Shown here piece after piece: positions 13,402 through 25,388 of a stretch of DNA of 64,000 nt. The stretch is from Larus michahellis (Eukaryota; Chordata; Aves; Charadriiformes; Laridae): contig NC_133918.1 of the NCBI RefSeq assembly GCF_964199755.1, positions 806,001 through 870,000 on the forward strand, in the 5' to 3' direction. A model generated the notes under the pieces. The model saw nothing but the letters and a program-made list of their open reading frames with translations. It did no database searches and was not told where the DNA came from. Positions within the stretch are counted from its first letter, which is position 1, and each line of letters starts with the position of its first letter. Position numbers and translations under genes: made by a program.

Positions 13402-13909
13402 TGCTTCGCTACCGAGTGTGCCAAGCAGCAAACAGCACTTCCAAAGTAGGAACTAAAGAACCAAAGGAAAAAGGTGGGAGAAAGGACAAAGATTTCACAG
13501 TTTCTTAACTTTTGTAACTCAGGAAGAAGGAAATATTCTTCGGTACCTAAAGTGTGGCTGTGCTATAGGTCCGTACCCTCGCGTGTCTCATAACCTCTGC
13601 GTGGTGGATGGGAACAGTCCCCCCGGTGCCGTGAGGAGCTGCCCCCGCCCCCGCTTTGCTGCTCCGGTTTCGCTCTTTGAGCAACGCGACGGGTGTCGAT
13701 AGAAGGGGTGCGCAGGGACGGTTGGGCTTCTGGGGGGGTTGGGGGAGATGGGGCTGCTCGGGAGGGAGAGCGGGGGGCCGTGACCTCCGGAGGAGCGGCA
13801 GCCCCGAGCCCGGCGTCCCCCGGCTTCCGCGGTTTGGGCCATCGGTAAGGGCCGGACCGGGCGTCTGGGGCAGGAAGCGCTGGGGAAGGGGCGAAACCGG
13901 CATGGGCAG

Positions 13910-13933
13910 CCCCCCCCCCCCCCCCCCCCCCCC
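13910..13933. repeat. Poly(C) homopolymer, 24 bases
   Basis: An uninterrupted run of C on the + strand upstream of MEX3D. The length may be imprecise because such runs are hard to sequence. Confidence 0.9.
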
Positions 13934-14189
13934 AGCATCCCGCCCACCCCCTCGGATCACGGCCCGTGACCCCCGGGCACCCTCCCCGGAGCACACTGTC
14001 CGTCACCCCCCTTTCCCCCCGGATCACTGTCCGTACCCACCGCGAGCACACACCCCCCCCCCCGCAGGCTCCCCCGTGTCCCCGCCCCGGTTCGCTCCAT
14101 CCCCGGGGCGGGGGGGGGGCCGTTCGGGGCGTGGCGCGAGCGGGGCGTGTCCGGCACCGCCCCCTCCCTGCGGCCGCCCCAGCCCCGTT

Positions 14190-14217
14190 TGTGTGTGTGC
14201 GCGCGCGCGCGCGCGCG
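14190..14217. repeat. Alternating (GT)n(GC)n tract
   Basis: A perfect alternating purine-pyrimidine tract of about 28 bases, GTGTGTGTG followed by CG/GC dinucleotides. It lies about 180-210 bases before the MEX3D start codon. Confidence 0.9.
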
Positions 14218-14398
14218 GGGGAGGGAGGGAGGGAGGGGCGGTGCCGCGCGGCGAGCGCATGCGCGCGGCGGGGCGCGGCCCATTGTCGGGGCGGGCTGAC
14301 GTCGGGGCGGGGCGGCGCGGCGGGGGGCGCGCGCAGGGAGGCGGCGAGCGGCGGGCACCGCCACCGCCCCGGCCCCGCTCCGCTCCCGCTCCGCCGCC

Positions 14399-14894
14399 AT
14401 GCCCGGCTCCATCTACCAGCCCGAGGGCGGGCAGCCCCCCCGCGGGCCGCCGCGCTGCCTAGCGCTGCTCAGCCCCCCGCCGCCGCCGCCTCCCGCCGGG
14501 CAGGACCCGCCGCCACCGGAGCCCGAGCGGGAGGGGCCGCCGCCGGTGCAGGACGAAGCCGCCGCCCTGAGGTTCGCCTTGGACCAGCTCTCGCTGCTGG
14601 GGCTGGAGGAGGCGGGCGAGCGCGGGCTGCGGGCGGCGGAGGCGGGCGGCGAGGAGCCGGAGGCGGCGGCGGGGGCAGCGGGGCCGGGCGGCCTGCAGGG
14701 GCGGGAGCGCGGCGGGTCCCCCCCGGCCGCCGCCGCCTCCCCCCCGGCCGCCTTCGGGAACTTCGCCCCGCCGCTGGCGCCGCCCGCCGCGCTGCTGGCC
14801 GAGCCGCTGGGCGGCAGGAAGAAGAGCGTGAACATGACCGAGTGCGTCCCGGTGCCCAGCTCCGAGCACGTCGCCGAGATCGTGGGCCGGCAAG
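14399..14894 (+). CDS. MEX3D: MEX3D coding exon 1
   Basis: Starts at the ATG after GCCGCC and runs 165 codons plus one base to the GTAACC donor at 14895. It encodes the low-complexity N-terminus and the first part of KH1, including the family block [22 protein letters not shown] content is extreme, with long Gly/Ala/Pro codon runs. Confidence 0.92.
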
Positions 14895-17800
14895 GTAACC
14901 CCCGTCCCGGCCTGGGGACGCGCCGGGGACGCCCCCCCTCCCCCTTCCCCTTTGTCCCCCCGCCTCCCGCGGGATGCGCCGGGCCCCGCTCCATTTGGGT
15001 CAGTTTTGGGGCTTTTTGTCTCCGCGGCCGGTAACGCGGAGGCGGAAACTTAACGGCGACAAATCCCGCGGGCCTGAAACTCCTCCCGCCGCGGGGGGCT
15101 CGGGAGCCACCGGCTCTTTGTGCCTTTCCCCGACCGGTAAATAGTAATTAAACTGTCCCGCTGTCGAGGTGGGATAAACACGGGAAGTTCTCGTGCTCCG
15201 GGCGGGTCCGTGGGAGCCTCCGGGACACGGAGTGCGGGGAAAAGCTTTGATTTTATTGTAGTTGAGCGGCTGTTCCCCGCCCCCCTCCCCCCCCTTCCCC
15301 CCGGTATCTCAGACTCGGTGTGTGAATGATACTGGGTATCACCGACTTTATATAGAAAGGCTAATTAATGCGGTGGTTTCGTTAGAGGGGGGTGAAGTCC
15401 CCCGGCCACCCGGCTGTCACAAAAGGGACGCCCGGGCACGCCTCAGCCCCAGCGCTGGGTGGGTGTGCCTGGCGTGGGCTTTGTCTCCGCGAAAGCCCAA
15501 ATAGCCCTTAACCAAAGTTTCACCTTTTAAAAAAAAAACAAACAAACAAACAAAAAAAAACACAACGAGAAAAGACCCCACGGAGGACGATTTAAGGGAA
15601 AAAAAAAACATATATATATATATGCAAAAATAAAAAGGAAGGGAGCTGCTGCCTGCTGGAATCCCGGTGGCGATGGGCGGTTGGGCTCGCAGGGAGCCCG
15701 ACCTCGGGGGTGTTTTCGCCACGCAGGGCTCTGGCACCCCAGCCTGGCCCTTGCCCCCTGGCTCCCAGCCCTCCCCGGCCGGGGGGCTGCAGGCTGGGGG
15801 GCCGGGGGGCATTTTTTTTCCTGGGGGGGAGCGAGGAGCTGGGCAGCCTCATTGTTCTCTTTGTTAGCCAGAGCCATGCTGTGATGAGCGCGGTGACATC
15901 ATGCTCTGCGCTTCCCATTGGCCTGCGCCGCCTCCCAGCCGGCCCCGCTTCCCGGCCTCCCAACTTTTCTGAGCACCCCTCCTCGGTCCCGTCACCCCGT
16001 CACTGGCGTCCCACTGGGCTGCCCAACCCAGCCGAGGCAACCCAACGGCGTTGGGCAAGTGGCCGGAGGAGGAGAGGAGCACGGTGCTGCGCCCTGCTCC
16101 GGAGGATCCTCCTCCTCCCTGGGGCTGGATGGGGACCTGGATTTGGTGCCCTCACTGGTGGGCTCCGCACAACCCCTCGGGACCGGCAACTGGAAAGCCA
16201 ACGTGTAACAGGGTCCGGCCTCCGCTGGGAAAGGCGTTGGCTCTGCGGGTTCGAGGAGGTTGGAGAACGGCTGTTTTGGGGCTGGCGGTTGGCACCCTTC
16301 TGGCTGGGGCTGGGTGTTTCGGCTGCCATGAGGCCCCGGTGCTGCACCGCCAGCGCCCCGACAAGTTACATCTGCACCTGGGTACCCATCCCGAACACCT
16401 CATGCAGAGTTTGGGGGCTCCTGGAAAAGGGCTGCAAAAGAAATTATTATACCAGCTTGAGGAGGGGGGCACTGTGTCACACCGGTGGGCTCGAAGGGGA
16501 ACTGGAGCCAGCGGTGGGCAGGAACAGCCCTCCTGGGGGGGATCTGCCCCTCTCCTGGTCTCGGCTTTTCTGCAGCTCCCAGCCTGGTCGGATGCTGTGC
16601 CGTGACCCCGTTGTGCTGGGTTTTTGGCACAAATGGGGTCTCAGCATTTGGCACCCCTGTTTCTCGCTGGCGGGGGCTGGGGCGTGCGGTTGGGAGCACC
16701 CGAGGGGACGGGGCTGTTGGCAGAGTGTCTTTGTGCTCGGGCTGCTCAGTGGTGCCGCCGGCAGCTGGTTTCCATCAGCGATGTGCGAGGCCGGTGCAGC
16801 CCGAGCAGGGGCGATACTGAGGGGGTTTGCAGCTGCCCCCCTCCCCAGGCTCAGAAACGGAGCCCTCCTCGCTCGCCCCATCCTCCAGCGCCCGTGCTGG
16901 CTCCTGCGTCCTTCTGGTCCCAGGTCCCCCTGTGCGAGTGTCCCTCAGCCTTCGGTAGCCCCGTGGCAGCAGGGCTCTGGCTGCGCAGCGGCATGGAGCC
17001 GAGCCTTGGGGTGCTTCGTCAGGCCTGGCGTCGTTCCGATGCCGAGACGTGTTGGTGGTGACGCTGCGGTGCTGGGTCGGATGCCCTCGGACTGTGTCCC
17101 TGTCACTCTTGTCTTTCCTGTGCTACCCAGCCCGGCCGTGACCTGGGGAGCGGGTGCTTGAGGTGCCGCTGCACTTGGGATGTAGGGAGGGATGAAGACA
17201 TGGATATCGGGTGCCCTGGCAGGGTCTTGAGCTGGGGCAAGGCTGGGTTTCTCTCCCCATGCACCCGGTGCTGAGGAGCAGTTCTTGGGGCACTTTGGGA
17301 CGCGTCCTGTTGTCCCCAGAGCCCGGCAGCCCCTCGCGTAGGATGTGGCTGGGATGTCCCATCAGACCAATGCACGGCTGTCCTGCGTGGGCTGAGGTGG
17401 GACGCAGAGGCTGTCGGATGCGACTTCTCCTACTTCTTTTTCTTCAGTTTCTCTCCTCCAGATCCACTCATTTAACCCTTTCCAGAAGGGAGCAGCAGCG
17501 GCGCAGCAGGTAAATCGTTGTTGTGCAAAGCAAATCCATGTTTTCTTGACTCCGCCGGAGAGGTGCGTGCCATGACCCCTCGTCCGGATCGGCATCAGCG
17601 ATGGTGCGGAGTGGTGTCTCCCAGCCGGGATCTGTGGCTTTTCTCCTCCTTGCCCACACGGCTACCAAAAGGCAGTGTGGCCTGGCGGGATTCCATGGCT
17701 GTGCCGTTCCATGCCAGCCCCTTTGTGACTCCTGCCCTGGGAGGGACCGGCTCCGAAAAGCGCTGTGGGCATCGGGCGCAGTGGTGCGGGCTGGTCTTGC

Positions 17801-20800
17801 GAACCAGCAACAAAAGCGATGGTGATAACGGAAACCAGTGGGGGAAAGGGAGATGGAGAGTACGGGAGGGCTGGGCGTTGGAGTTGCCCTGGCTCTTGCA
17901 CGTCGGTACCGTGCCGGTGTTACTCCCTGCCATCCCGGCTTTGGAGGTGCGTTTCCAGCAGCTTCTGCCCCAGCGAGGCTGTGATGGTGACGGGCGGACG
18001 GTGCAGCCGGGAGCCCCGTCTCTGCTCTCCCCTCTACGCCACGTGCCTCTTGTGGGACGGAGCCAGCCGCGGCTCCTCTCTCGGGCTCCGTTTCCCCATC
18101 TGCGACGCGCAGGGACTGTTCGCAGCTTTGCGGAGGGTTTGGGTAAGTTGCCGTTTATAGAAGACACTGGGATGCTGGAAGGGGAGATCCAGGGAAGGAT
18201 GAAAGGCGGCAGCTCTCCTCCCTGCCCGAGCGTGGCGGGTGTTTTGGCTCTTGGAGGATGAGACCACAGGCCTCCTTTCTGAGCATCTGGAAGCTTACGG
18301 TGGGTTGCTGGGGCTGCCGTGAATCCTCTCCTGTTTCTGAGCCCTGCTCTCTGCTGTCCTCTGCCCATCGTGCCACCTCTTCTGGGGCCGGTTGCCTCCT
18401 CCCACCTCTCTGGGTCGCGGCAGAGCCAGAAACTCCTGAAGTCGGTCGCAGAGATTGATCAGGTGGCTGAAGTATCTGCAAGCACATCTTGGCTCTGGCA
18501 CCGGCTTCCTCCTCTCTGGCCCGAGGCGAGGAGCCCAGCCTCCCTGCCTCGCTTTTCCCGGTGTCTGGAGAAGAAAGGAAGGTGTGATGCGCCCGCCTCC
18601 CGCAGCACGGTTGCAAGGATGAATTAATTACTGTTTGCAGAGAGGTGGGAAGAAGCTCTCAGCGAGAGGGGAGACGAGATGCGATGGAGGTGCAACGTGT
18701 TCTCCTCCACGTCTGGCCCCAGTCCTAGCGCATCCGGTGCCGTTTGCCTGGAATGAAGGGGGACCATGAACACCGTAATGCCGGATCTGAGGCCAGGAGA
18801 TGCTGGGGAAGAGGAAGGACCCGTCTTGCTGCAGCGGGTAGCGCGCTCTGGAGGGCTGGGTGCGAGGCGTCAGCAGGCTCCCAGGCTGCGATGAACACAG
18901 TCCTTCTGGTTGGTGCCATCAAAGTCTCCTCCAGAAAAGCTCTCCTTGCTCGCTCTTGGGTTCTCATAGCTGGGCGCTGCAAGCGCCAAGCTCCTTGGGC
19001 AAACAGAGACGTGCTCGGGCCAAGGGGATCAGCTGGCTTTGTCCTCCATGTATGGAGGAGGCCACCTTCTGTCAGAGCAGGTGTTGGTGGGGCCGTGCTG
19101 GGTATCAGCCAGCGGATGAGCTGCGTCGGGTCTCTTATCTCTTGCCTGGGTGACAACAGGAGCCCAGAGGATGCCCAGCGCGGGCTGTACTGGTTTTCAT
19201 GGCTCTTGTGGTAGTTGCAGCCCTGATCCGACTGGGACTCCTGGCAGAGGGCAAAGTCCTCTTTGGTGGTGCCAAGAGAGAACGTTCAGGGAGAGCAGCC
19301 GCCTTTCTTGGGGTGTTGCCTCCATCGCGGCATCATCCCAGGGAGAATCCTCTGGGATTCTGTTTCTAGTCCGAAACTAACGATTTCTCAACCCAAGGGT
19401 AGGTGGGATGGGTCTGGCCCGGGCGCTGCGGCTCTGAGAGGGTTTGAGAGGAGCATCCAGCTCGCAGCCCTCCATCGGTGCCGTCTCCGCAGGCAGAGCT
19501 GGGTGGTGGCGCGAGGGGCTGCGACTCGGTGGGGCTGCGTGTGCCTGAGACCCCCGGAGTGAGGGTGTTCGCTTGCAGCTGAGCATGGCCGCGGGTTGTC
19601 GTGATGAGTTTGGGCCCACGGGGACTCGGAGCGCTGCCAAAGGAGCTGTAACGTGGCAACTGAGCCTCCCGCGGGTGTTGAGAAGGGACCTGCTGGGGCT
19701 GCAGCATCCCCTGGGTCTGCTCCCCCGTCACCCCCCTGGTTATAGGGGTGTTTTCTTTTGGATGTGAGAAGTGCTTTGTAAAGCCACCTTGTTTATAGAC
19801 TTGTAGCAAAGTCGGGCACCTTGTTTTCCTCCTCCCTCGTCGTTAATTTGGTGTGTCCAGAGACGGGCACCGGAGCTGGTGCGGGGTCTGGAGCACAAGT
19901 GCTGTGAGGAGCGGCTGAGGGAGCTGGGGGGGTTCAGCCTGGAGAAGAGGAGGCTGAGGGGAGACCTTCTCGCTCTCTGCAACTCCCTGAAAGGAGGGGG
20001 CAGCCGGGGGGGGTCAGTCTCTTCTCCCAAGGAACAGGTGATGGGACAAGAGGAAACGGCCTCCAGTTGCCCCAGGGGAGGTTTAGGATGGATATTATGA
20101 AAAACTTCTTCCCCAAAAGGGTTGTCAAGCGCTGGACCAGGCTGCCCAGGGCAGTGGTGGAGTCGCCATCCCTGGAGGGACTGAAAAGCTGGGCAGACGT
20201 GGGGCTGAGGGACGTGGGTCAGTGGTGGGTTTGGCGGTGTTGGTTGATGATCTGAAAGGTCCCTTCCAACGCAGAGGATTCCATGATTGTAATGCTGCGC
20301 ACCAGCCCTCGGCAAGGTAAAACATGGGAATGCCAACGGCTGCTGCTTGGTTGAGGTATGGCGCTTGATCCGGCAGTGCCGGGGTGAAGGTGTGCCTGCA
20401 GTGGGGCTTGCCAGCAATGCCAGGGGGCCCCGTGTCCCCCCCACGGCCCTGTTCCCTTGGGGTTGTGCTGCGCTGACATGGGAGGGATGCAGCCGTGCGG
20501 GACGGCGCTTTCACAGCGTGCTGGGCCGGGGGCTTCTGGAGACTCAGCTGGGATATCTCGTACTGGTGTGGCTCCATCCCCCCGGTTGCAGGTTACTGGG
20601 GGGGTTAAACCACCTGTATGGTGTGTGCCTTTCAAGTATGGTTGGCTTTGGTGGGGTGGGGGAGTGTTGGCCATAGGGGTGTCAGCATCTCCCCAGGCGT
20701 GGGCAGGAGCAGCCTCGGCTCAGCCCCTCTCCGGGGCGCGGGTGTGATGGAGGACAGGGGTTGTACTGGAGAGGTTGTGTCTCTTCACCAGTTCCGGGTG

Positions 20801-23800
20801 TCGCAGACCCGTGGCTCGCTGTGCCCGCCGTGGTTTTAAATCGTAGAATCACAGAACGGTTTAGGTTGGAAGGGACCTTGAAGATCGTCTGGTTCCAACC
20901 GCCCCGCCCCGGGCAGGGACACCCTTAAATGCTTCACTGAATCCCAGCCCGGGGACGCTGCCCGTCCTTCCCAGTCGGGCTTTCGGGACCTGCTGCCTGC
21001 GAGTCCCCATGGCCGAGGGGTGGCTCAGGTGGAGTTTGGGACTGGGGGCGGTGACAGGACAGGTCGGTCCCTGAGGTGGGGCCGTGGTGCCGTCCCGGCT
21101 CTGCACCCGCCCCAGCGCCCGGCCAGGAGCGCTCACCGGTGGTCGCGCTGGTGGAGGCTCCTCGGCGCTGAGCGGTGCCAGTGCCAGTTCCTGGTGCAGA
21201 CACCGCCGGCACGTGGCCTCGGGAAGTGGCTTCACCGGCTGGTGCCTCCGTTTCTTCTGCCGTGTTTCCTGCATTTCCCGGCGCGGCTCCGCGGGCGGGC
21301 AGGGAGTCCGCACCCCCCTGCCCCCGACCTGCCACCGGCCTCTTTTACACCGGCATTGGAAAAACCAGCCCCGACCCGTGGTGCGTTTTGCTGTGCCACG
21401 GGCAACCCCGGCGCGCTGTCCCCGGCAGCCACGAGTCGTGTGCGTTGTTCCTGCCCTGCTTGTTTGAGGAGGGCGGAGGTGGCCACACGGGGCACCCCTT
21501 TAATTTTTAACCCAGATTTCTGGCTTTGCCCCTGGGAAGGGCTCACAAGGAGCAGACGGATAAGCTCTTCCTCCATTTCGCGCTGCCGTAGCATCAGTTC
21601 AGCGCCGCCGGCGCAGCCGGGGTGAGGAGGAGCCTTGCCCCTGCGGGACGTGGCTCCCGAGCGTCTCCTGTCCGCAGCTCCTGGCAGCTGCCGATGCCTT
21701 TGGATCTTGAAATTGCCGCTCCCTGCTGCAAAGGGTGAATTTTGGACGCTGGGTGGGAGGTTGGCATCCAGGGGAGGCACCGGCAGAGCCCCACCGTGGC
21801 TCCCAGCCTGGCTGCCCTTGCCCGCTGCCACCGTGCTCGTCCCAGTTTGCCAGGGGAGAGCTTATAGCAGGTGCCAGAACAAATCAGGGAGGGAAGCAAG
21901 GGGTCGCGAGCACCTCGCTCCGGACAGCCCCGCAGGAGCTGGCACGTGCTTAAAAAACTTCCCCTTTGACGGTTGCTGGTTCTGCCCTGCCCTGGTGACC
22001 AGGCTGTTGCTTTCCCCCCCATATGCCCCCAGCCATAAATACACCTTCCAGTTGTTGTCCTGTATTAGGAAAAGCCTGGACAAATCGTTCTCCACCCACA
22101 TTCCTCCTCTGCGTGTCCCCGCGGCTGCTCAGCAGCTTCCCCGGCCCCGGGGAGCCGGGCAGCTCTCTGCATCCTCTGCCCGGCCGGTCGCACGAAGGGT
22201 TGAATTTGGGCTCGTCCCGCTGCCCCAAGCCCGGAGCGAATCCCTGGGGCGATGTGAGGCAGGAGGAACGCGACAAGTGCTTGGGGGTGGCCTTCAGATG
22301 CTTTCAGCCTGGCTTGTGTGAAATCCAGAGGGTTTCTCCCCCTTGGGAGGCAGATCTCGGCAGGTCTCCTGCCTCCCCAGCTCTGTCTGGCTGCCTGCTC
22401 CCTCTGCCTGCTCCCCTCCAACCTGCCCGTCGCCATCCTGGGACCTTTGCCGGCAGCAGGCAGGGCACGGGGTAGAGCTGCCGGCAGCCCAAGGCAGCCT
22501 GGAGCCGGGCAGGGGCCGCGCTGGCTGGTGCAAGCTGCTTCTGAGGGTTTTTTTTGGAGGAAGCATCCAGAGAGAGCCGTGTCATCACCCGTCGGCTCCC
22601 TGGATGTGGCTACGGAAGGGGTTAGCGCTGCTGAAAAGCCGGGCTGTCACACCCAGGGCAGCTGCTGCTCACTTATTTTGAGGTTTTTTTTATACTTCTT
22701 GTTATTCGTGATGCTTAATGCCATGGTAAGCGCGCCGCGCTCGGGTCTCCGGGAGCAGCGTGGCCCCGTTAGGGCTCAGCTCTGCTGCTGCTGGCGAGCG
22801 CGGGTTGATTTCCCTGCTGGGACAGACCTGCTGGGTGTCCTGCGCCACCCCGGCCGAGTCCCTCCAACTTTCCGGGGCTCTCCTTTCTCCAGCCCTGCCC
22901 TTCCTCAGGGAGCGGCTGGGAGGAGGAGGAGGAGGAGGAATGCCCGGAGCGAGCCGTTTGCGGAGGAGCGAGCCAGGCTCCCTCCGCCCGGCGTGTGGCT
23001 ATTTATCGCCGTGGATCTGCAGCAGCAGCGTTTGCAGCGGCCAGGGACGGTCTCAGGGCTCAGACCCAGCAGCCTCCGTCCCCGTGGGCTCCTCTTTGGG
23101 TGCCCCGTGAAGCTCCGGGGGTGGGTGGGGGTCACTCACCCCCCTGTGCCAGCAGCGGAGGGCGGCCGGCCGGACTGAGCTCCCGGGGTGGCGCGCCTGG
23201 CTCATGTGAATTTAATTAAGTGCGGATGCAATTAGCAGGGCTGGGGTTGCAGGGAGCGGCGCTGCCCTTACGGCTCTGTGGCGAGAGCAGCGGCGATCAG
23301 TCCTGGAGGAGAGCAGGAGCCTTTCGCTGGGCAAGCGCTGCGGGGGGCTCGCTGGCCGGAGCCCAGCTGGCCCATGGGAGGGAAGGGGCTGGAACTTGCC
23401 CGGGGCTGTGCCGGGCGAAGGCAGAGCTGGCAGCAAAGCCCCAGTCTCCTGCGCCCCAGCCTGGGCTCTGCCCGCTGAATCCCATTCCTTCTGCGGGGGA
23501 AGCGGGTCTTTCCGGAACAGGGAGAGCCACTGCTCCAGGATCACCCCTGCCCCGGGGTCCCCTCCCCAGGGGACGACCCCTGGCCGTCGCTGTTGGGGTG
23601 CAGTTTCTCGGGTTTAGCTCCCGGCTGAGGGGTGTCGACAAACCTGCAGGATCCAAACAAGCCTTTTCCTCCCCTCTCATCTTCAGTGTCTTTTTTTTTT
23701 TTTTTTTTTTCCTTGCACCTCCTCGAACACCTTTCGAGCAAACCCGGCTTCCCGTCCCCTCGATGGACCAGAAAGTGTCCCCATGGCCGCTTGCCCCAGC

Positions 23801-25388
23801 CCTCGGGAAGGGGGCTGCCGGCTGCGTCCCCCGGGCTCTTGGTCCCCACTGTGGTGTGGAGGGGGGTGGCAGAGGGTCAGGACGGTGCCAGGAGCCTGGT
23901 ATGTCTCAGACCGAGCCAGTGCAGCCCCCCAGCAGCGTGCTGTGACCCCCCCCCCCGATCTGCCTTTGAGGTGGGAGGGACCCCCCTTTCCATGGGTGTC
24001 TGTGCTGCAGGCACAGAACCAAAGGGACCTGCTGGTCCTGCATCTCCCTGTCCTGGGGGGCAGGGGGTCCCCGCAAGGTCTCGGCTTTGACATGTCATTT
24101 TTTTCTCTCTCCTTGCTCTTCAGGCTGCAAAATCAAAGCCCTCCGTGCCAAGACCAACACGTACATCAAGACGCCGGTGAGGGGCGAGGAGCCCGTTTTC
24201 ATCGTGACTGGGAGGAAGGAGGACGTGGAGATGGCGAAAAGGGAGATCCTCTCGGCCGCCGAGCACTTCTCCATGATCCGGGCGACGCGCAACAAAGCCA
24301 ACGGGCTGACGGGAGCCATGCAGGGACCCCCAAACCTGCCGGGACAGACCACCATCCAGGTGAGGGTCCCCTACCGTGTGGTGGGGCTGGTGGTGGGGCC
24401 CAAGGGAGCCACCATCAAGAGGATCCAGCAGCAGACGCACACCTACATCGTGACCCCCAGCCGAGACAAGGAGCCCGTCTTCGAGGTGACGGGCATGCCG
24501 GAGAACGTGGACCGGGCTCGGGAGGAGATCGAGGCGCACATCACCATGCGGACAGGCTCCTTCATTGACGTCAACGCCGACAACGACTTCCACTCCAACG
24601 GCACCGACGTCTGCCTGGACCTGCAGGGCAGCACGGCCAGCCTGTGGGCCAAAGCCCCCCACCCTGCCCGCCGCCCCGCCGCCGCCCTGCGCAACGACAG
24701 CCTCAGCTCGCTGGGCAGCACCTCCACCGAGTCCTACTACAGCGGGCGGGTGGCGGATGCCAGCCCCACCAGCCCCTACAGCACCAGCAGCGGCTTCACC
24801 TTCAGCGAGCCCCCAGCCCCGCTGGGCTCGGAGGAGTGCGACTTCGGCTTCGACTTCTTGGCCCTCGACCTCACCACCCCCACCACCATCTGGTCGCCCT
24901 TCGAGCGCTCGGGCAACCCCTTGCAGGCCTTCAGCAGCTGCTCCTCCATCAGCGGCTCGCAGAGACGCAACAGCGGCGCGGCCACGCCGCGTCACTCGCC
25001 CACCCTCCCCGAGAGCGGCGGCGTGGCCCTGGACCACCCTTTAGCGCGCCGCATCCAGAGCGACCCCGTCAGCACCTTGTCCTGGCTGCCCACCCAAGGC
25101 TCGCTCTCCTCCTTCTCCAACAGCACCGGCTACTCCTCCTCCTCCTCCCTGCCCGGCAGCGTCTCCGCCGCCTCGGGCTCGCCCACCGACTCCAGCAGCT
25201 CCGATGGGCACCGCAAGAGCTCCCGCGAGTGCATGGTGTGCTTCGAGAGCGAGGTGATCGCCGCCTTGGTGCCCTGCGGCCACAACCTCTTCTGCATGGA
25301 GTGCGCCATGCGCATCTGCGGCAAAGCCGAGCCCGAGTGTCCCGCTTGCCACACTCCCGCCACGCAAGCCATCCACATCTTCTCCTAG
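14399..25388 (+). CDS. MEX3D: MEX3D, KH/RING RNA-binding protein (two exons)
   Basis: Coding exons 14399-14894 and 24124-25388 join in phase 1 to give 586 aa. MEX3 proteins bind mRNA through two KH domains and act in post-transcriptional control; their RING finger can act as a ubiquitin ligase. The N-terminal ~145 residues are Pro/Ala/Glu-rich. KH1 (about 148-212) has the loop GRQG, and its last Gly codon is split by the intron. KH2 (about 245-310) has GPKG. A Ser-rich middle precedes a C-terminal C3HC4 RING (about 535-574: CMVC, CGHNLFC, CPAC). The ATG has G at -3. Human MEX3D is somewhat longer (about 650 aa), mainly in low-complexity regions. Choosing D over A, B or C rests on MBD3 synteny. 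Confidence 0.93.
15531..15623. repeat. A-rich / (AAAC)n / (TA)n simple repeat
   Basis: A-runs interspersed with AAAC units are followed by a short ATATAT tract. Two A-runs separated by about 40 bases suggest poly(A)-like slippage sites inside MEX3D intron 1. Confidence 0.85.
19853..20289 (+). mobile_element. CR1 LINE fragment in MEX3D intron 1
   Basis: It starts at GTGTCCAGAGACGGGCACC and ends at GGATTCCATGATTG. It is almost identical, with only scattered single-base differences over about 380 bases, to the 3' part of the CR1 at 47090-48984. It therefore belongs to a different subfamily from the copies at 11.5 and 12.8 kb. Confidence 0.93.
20838..20945 (-). mobile_element. CR1 3'-end fragment, inverted
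   Basis: A short inverted CR1 terminus: TAGAATCACAGAACGGTTTA, GGTTGGAAGGGACCTTGAAG, GGTTCCAACC. It lies in MEX3D intron 1. Confidence 0.85.
24124..25388 (+). CDS. MEX3D: MEX3D coding exon 2
   Basis: Opens in phase 1 after CTCTTCAG and runs 1,265 bases to TAG at 25386-25388. It encodes the remainder of KH1, KH2, the Ser/Pro/Thr-rich linker and the C-terminal RING ending QAIHIFS. That RING and terminus are shared by all MEX3 paralogs. The + frame is strongly conserved in character; the long minus-strand open frame (24120-25037) is its shadow. Confidence 0.95.

Larger units (their letters stand above)
13550..15140 (+). promoter_or_regulatory. MEX3D: CpG island / MEX3D promoter and 5'UTR
   Basis: Extremely CpG-dense sequence surrounds the MEX3D start codon, with many GGGGCGGGG/GGGCGGGG-type Sp/KLF sites (for example around 14288-14325). 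No TATA box is obvious. It includes a 24-base C run (13910-13933) and an alternating purine-pyrimidine GT/GC tract (14190-14217). The transcription start cannot be fixed from sequence alone. Confidence 0.75.
14895..24123 (+). other. MEX3D: MEX3D intron 1 (9.2 kb)
   Basis: The donor is GTAACC; the acceptor is CTCTTCAG at 24116-24123. The intron contains A-rich and (AAAC)n/(TA)n simple repeats at 15531-15623, CR1 fragments at 19853-20289 and 20838-20945, and a T-run near 23690-23710. GC-rich open frames inside it (up to 483 codons at 15710-17161) match no protein family and look like composition artefacts. Confidence 0.85.

Noticed and set aside
15710-17161. 483-codon + strand open frame in MEX3D intron 1
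   Set aside because: No protein family is recognisable, the sequence is low-complexity and GC-rich, and open frames overlap on both strands. It lies inside a well-supported intron.
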